A DNA stretch of 6,347 nt, taken from Demequinaceae bacterium UBA4004 (lineage in GTDB: Bacteria > Actinomycetota > Actinomycetes > Actinomycetales > Demequinaceae). A model generated the notes under the pieces. That model made no database searches. It saw nothing but the letters and a program-made list of their open reading frames with translations, and was not told the DNA's origin. The stretch is from NCBI GenBank assembly GCA_002384765.1, contig DGBM01000211.1:1-6347 (forward strand), in the 5' to 3' direction. Both the position numbers and the translations under genes were made by a program. Of the stretch, positions 6,132 through 6,347 are shown piece by piece (within the stretch, counting starts at the first letter, position 1; each line of letters opens with the position of its first letter).

Positions 6132-6155
6132 AAACATCTGTACGTTTAGATGTTT
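6132..6155. promoter_or_regulatory. Inverted repeat, candidate operator of the GntR fusion
   Basis: The arms AAACATCT (6132-6139) and AGATGTTT (6148-6155) are perfect complements around the 8-base spacer GTACGTTT. A second nested pair, TAAAC (6131-6135) and GTTTA (6144-6148), overlaps it, giving several AAAC half-sites. This AT-rich block stands out in GC-rich surroundings. It lies about 113 bases upstream of the first gene and touches a -35-like TTTACA on the minus strand. That is where a dimeric regulator such as the GntR fusion in this operon could bind. The assignment to that regulator is inference. Confidence 0.55.
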
Positions 6156-6327
6156 GACGAAGCACCCAAGCCGCCGCACTGGCCGTGACCCCGTTTGGTG
6201 GACACCTCAACAAGAGAATGTTCATCACGGGAGGCGCATCCGGGACCGGCGGCCGATGGTTGTCCACGTGCATCAGGGTGCATCGCTGGTCGGCGCCCCT
6301 GTCGCTCCGGCTGATCGAGGACCCATA

Positions 6328-6347
6328 ATGGCCCTATGGACGAGGCG
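6328..6347 (+). CDS. Possible start of a divergent gene, cut by the right edge
   Basis: ATG at 6328 is preceded by GAGG (6317-6320) at a 7-base spacing and reads MALWTR. A second ATG at 6336 reads MDEA and follows a CATAAT (6324-6329) at a distance that would fit a leaderless start. Only a few codons are visible, so neither product nor even coding status can be supported beyond the start signals. Confidence 0.25.

Larger units (their letters stand above)
6019..6347. other. Upstream regulatory region of the operon, no confirmed gene
   Basis: 329 bases without a supported gene. The part from 6019 to about 6131 is the presumed leader plus promoter of the operon. It lacks CTGAGA and the other conserved TPP-riboswitch blocks. 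The inverted repeat at 6132-6155 lies in the middle. From 6160 to 6327 neither strand gives a convincing coding frame; I see only short repeats. No clear -10 box was found on the minus strand. TTTACA at 6129-6134, overlapping the right-hand end of the inverted repeat as read on that strand, resembles a -35, but its -10 partner is poor. Confidence 0.6.

Noticed and set aside
6197..6206. Short palindrome GGTG-GA-CACC
   Set aside because: Only 4-bp arms in GC-rich non-coding DNA. Extension on either side does not pair, so chance is sufficient.
6260..6268. TTGTCCACG, one base from the actinobacterial DnaA box TTGTCCACA
   Set aside because: A single near-match with no cluster, no dnaA/dnaN neighbours and no AT-rich unwinding region is not evidence of an origin.
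6019..6273. Upstream extension of the binding-protein frame
   Set aside because: It would bury the signal peptide and lipobox 85 residues inside the protein and would span the inverted repeat. The AGGAG site before 6018 supports the shorter form.
1..6347. Mobile elements, CRISPR arrays, tRNA or rRNA genes
   Set aside because: No transposase motifs, no regularly spaced repeats, no tRNA cloverleaf and no rRNA-like sequence were seen.

Overview
The window looks like chromosomal DNA from a high-GC Gram-positive actinobacterium. The evidence is strong GC bias at third codon positions, a lipoprotein-type binding protein, and GTG/ATG starts with 4-base gene overlaps. Microbacteriaceae-like is a guess; no marker gene fixes the genus. 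Six genes lie head to tail on the minus strand and read as one operon running from about 6018 down past the left edge. About 330 bases of upstream DNA lie to the right.

In transcription order the genes are: (1) a lipoprotein substrate-binding protein of the NMT1/THI5 (ThiY/RibY-like) type, 5020-6018; (2) a GntR winged-helix domain fused to a cyclo-ligase-like domain, 3988-4941; (3) a stand-alone paralogue of that domain, 3222-3980; (4) an ABC ATPase, 2404-3225; (5) a permease with two membrane domains in one chain, 839-2407; (6) an adenine deaminase of the ADE type, 797 to the left edge, C-terminus missing. Genes 3/4 and 4/5 overlap by 4 bases and genes 2/3 are 7 bases apart, so genes 2-5 look translationally coupled. 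A hairpin follows the binding-protein gene. A 24-bp inverted repeat (8-bp arms) lies about 113 bp upstream of its start and is the best operator candidate.

The main interest is the pair of cyclo-ligase-like proteins. Both belong to the COG0212/MTHFSD group (GxGxG..DLEW/DIEW loop, VH..QV.D, TVD/PVD.IVTP, RP.G..W). That group is routinely misannotated as 5-formyltetrahydrofolate cyclo-ligase and has been linked by comparative genomics to thiamin metabolism. One copy keeps the GKGxGY loop. The other has lost its lysine, second glycine and tyrosine and carries a DNA-binding domain, so it looks like an enzyme fold reused as a metabolite sensor. With a Thi-like importer and a deaminase of a 4-aminopyrimidine-containing base, the locus can be read as a self-regulated uptake and salvage or detoxification operon for a thiamin-related, pterin/folate-related or purine-like compound. 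The substrate is not determinable from sequence. There is no TPP riboswitch signature in the leader, which fits control by the GntR fusion instead.
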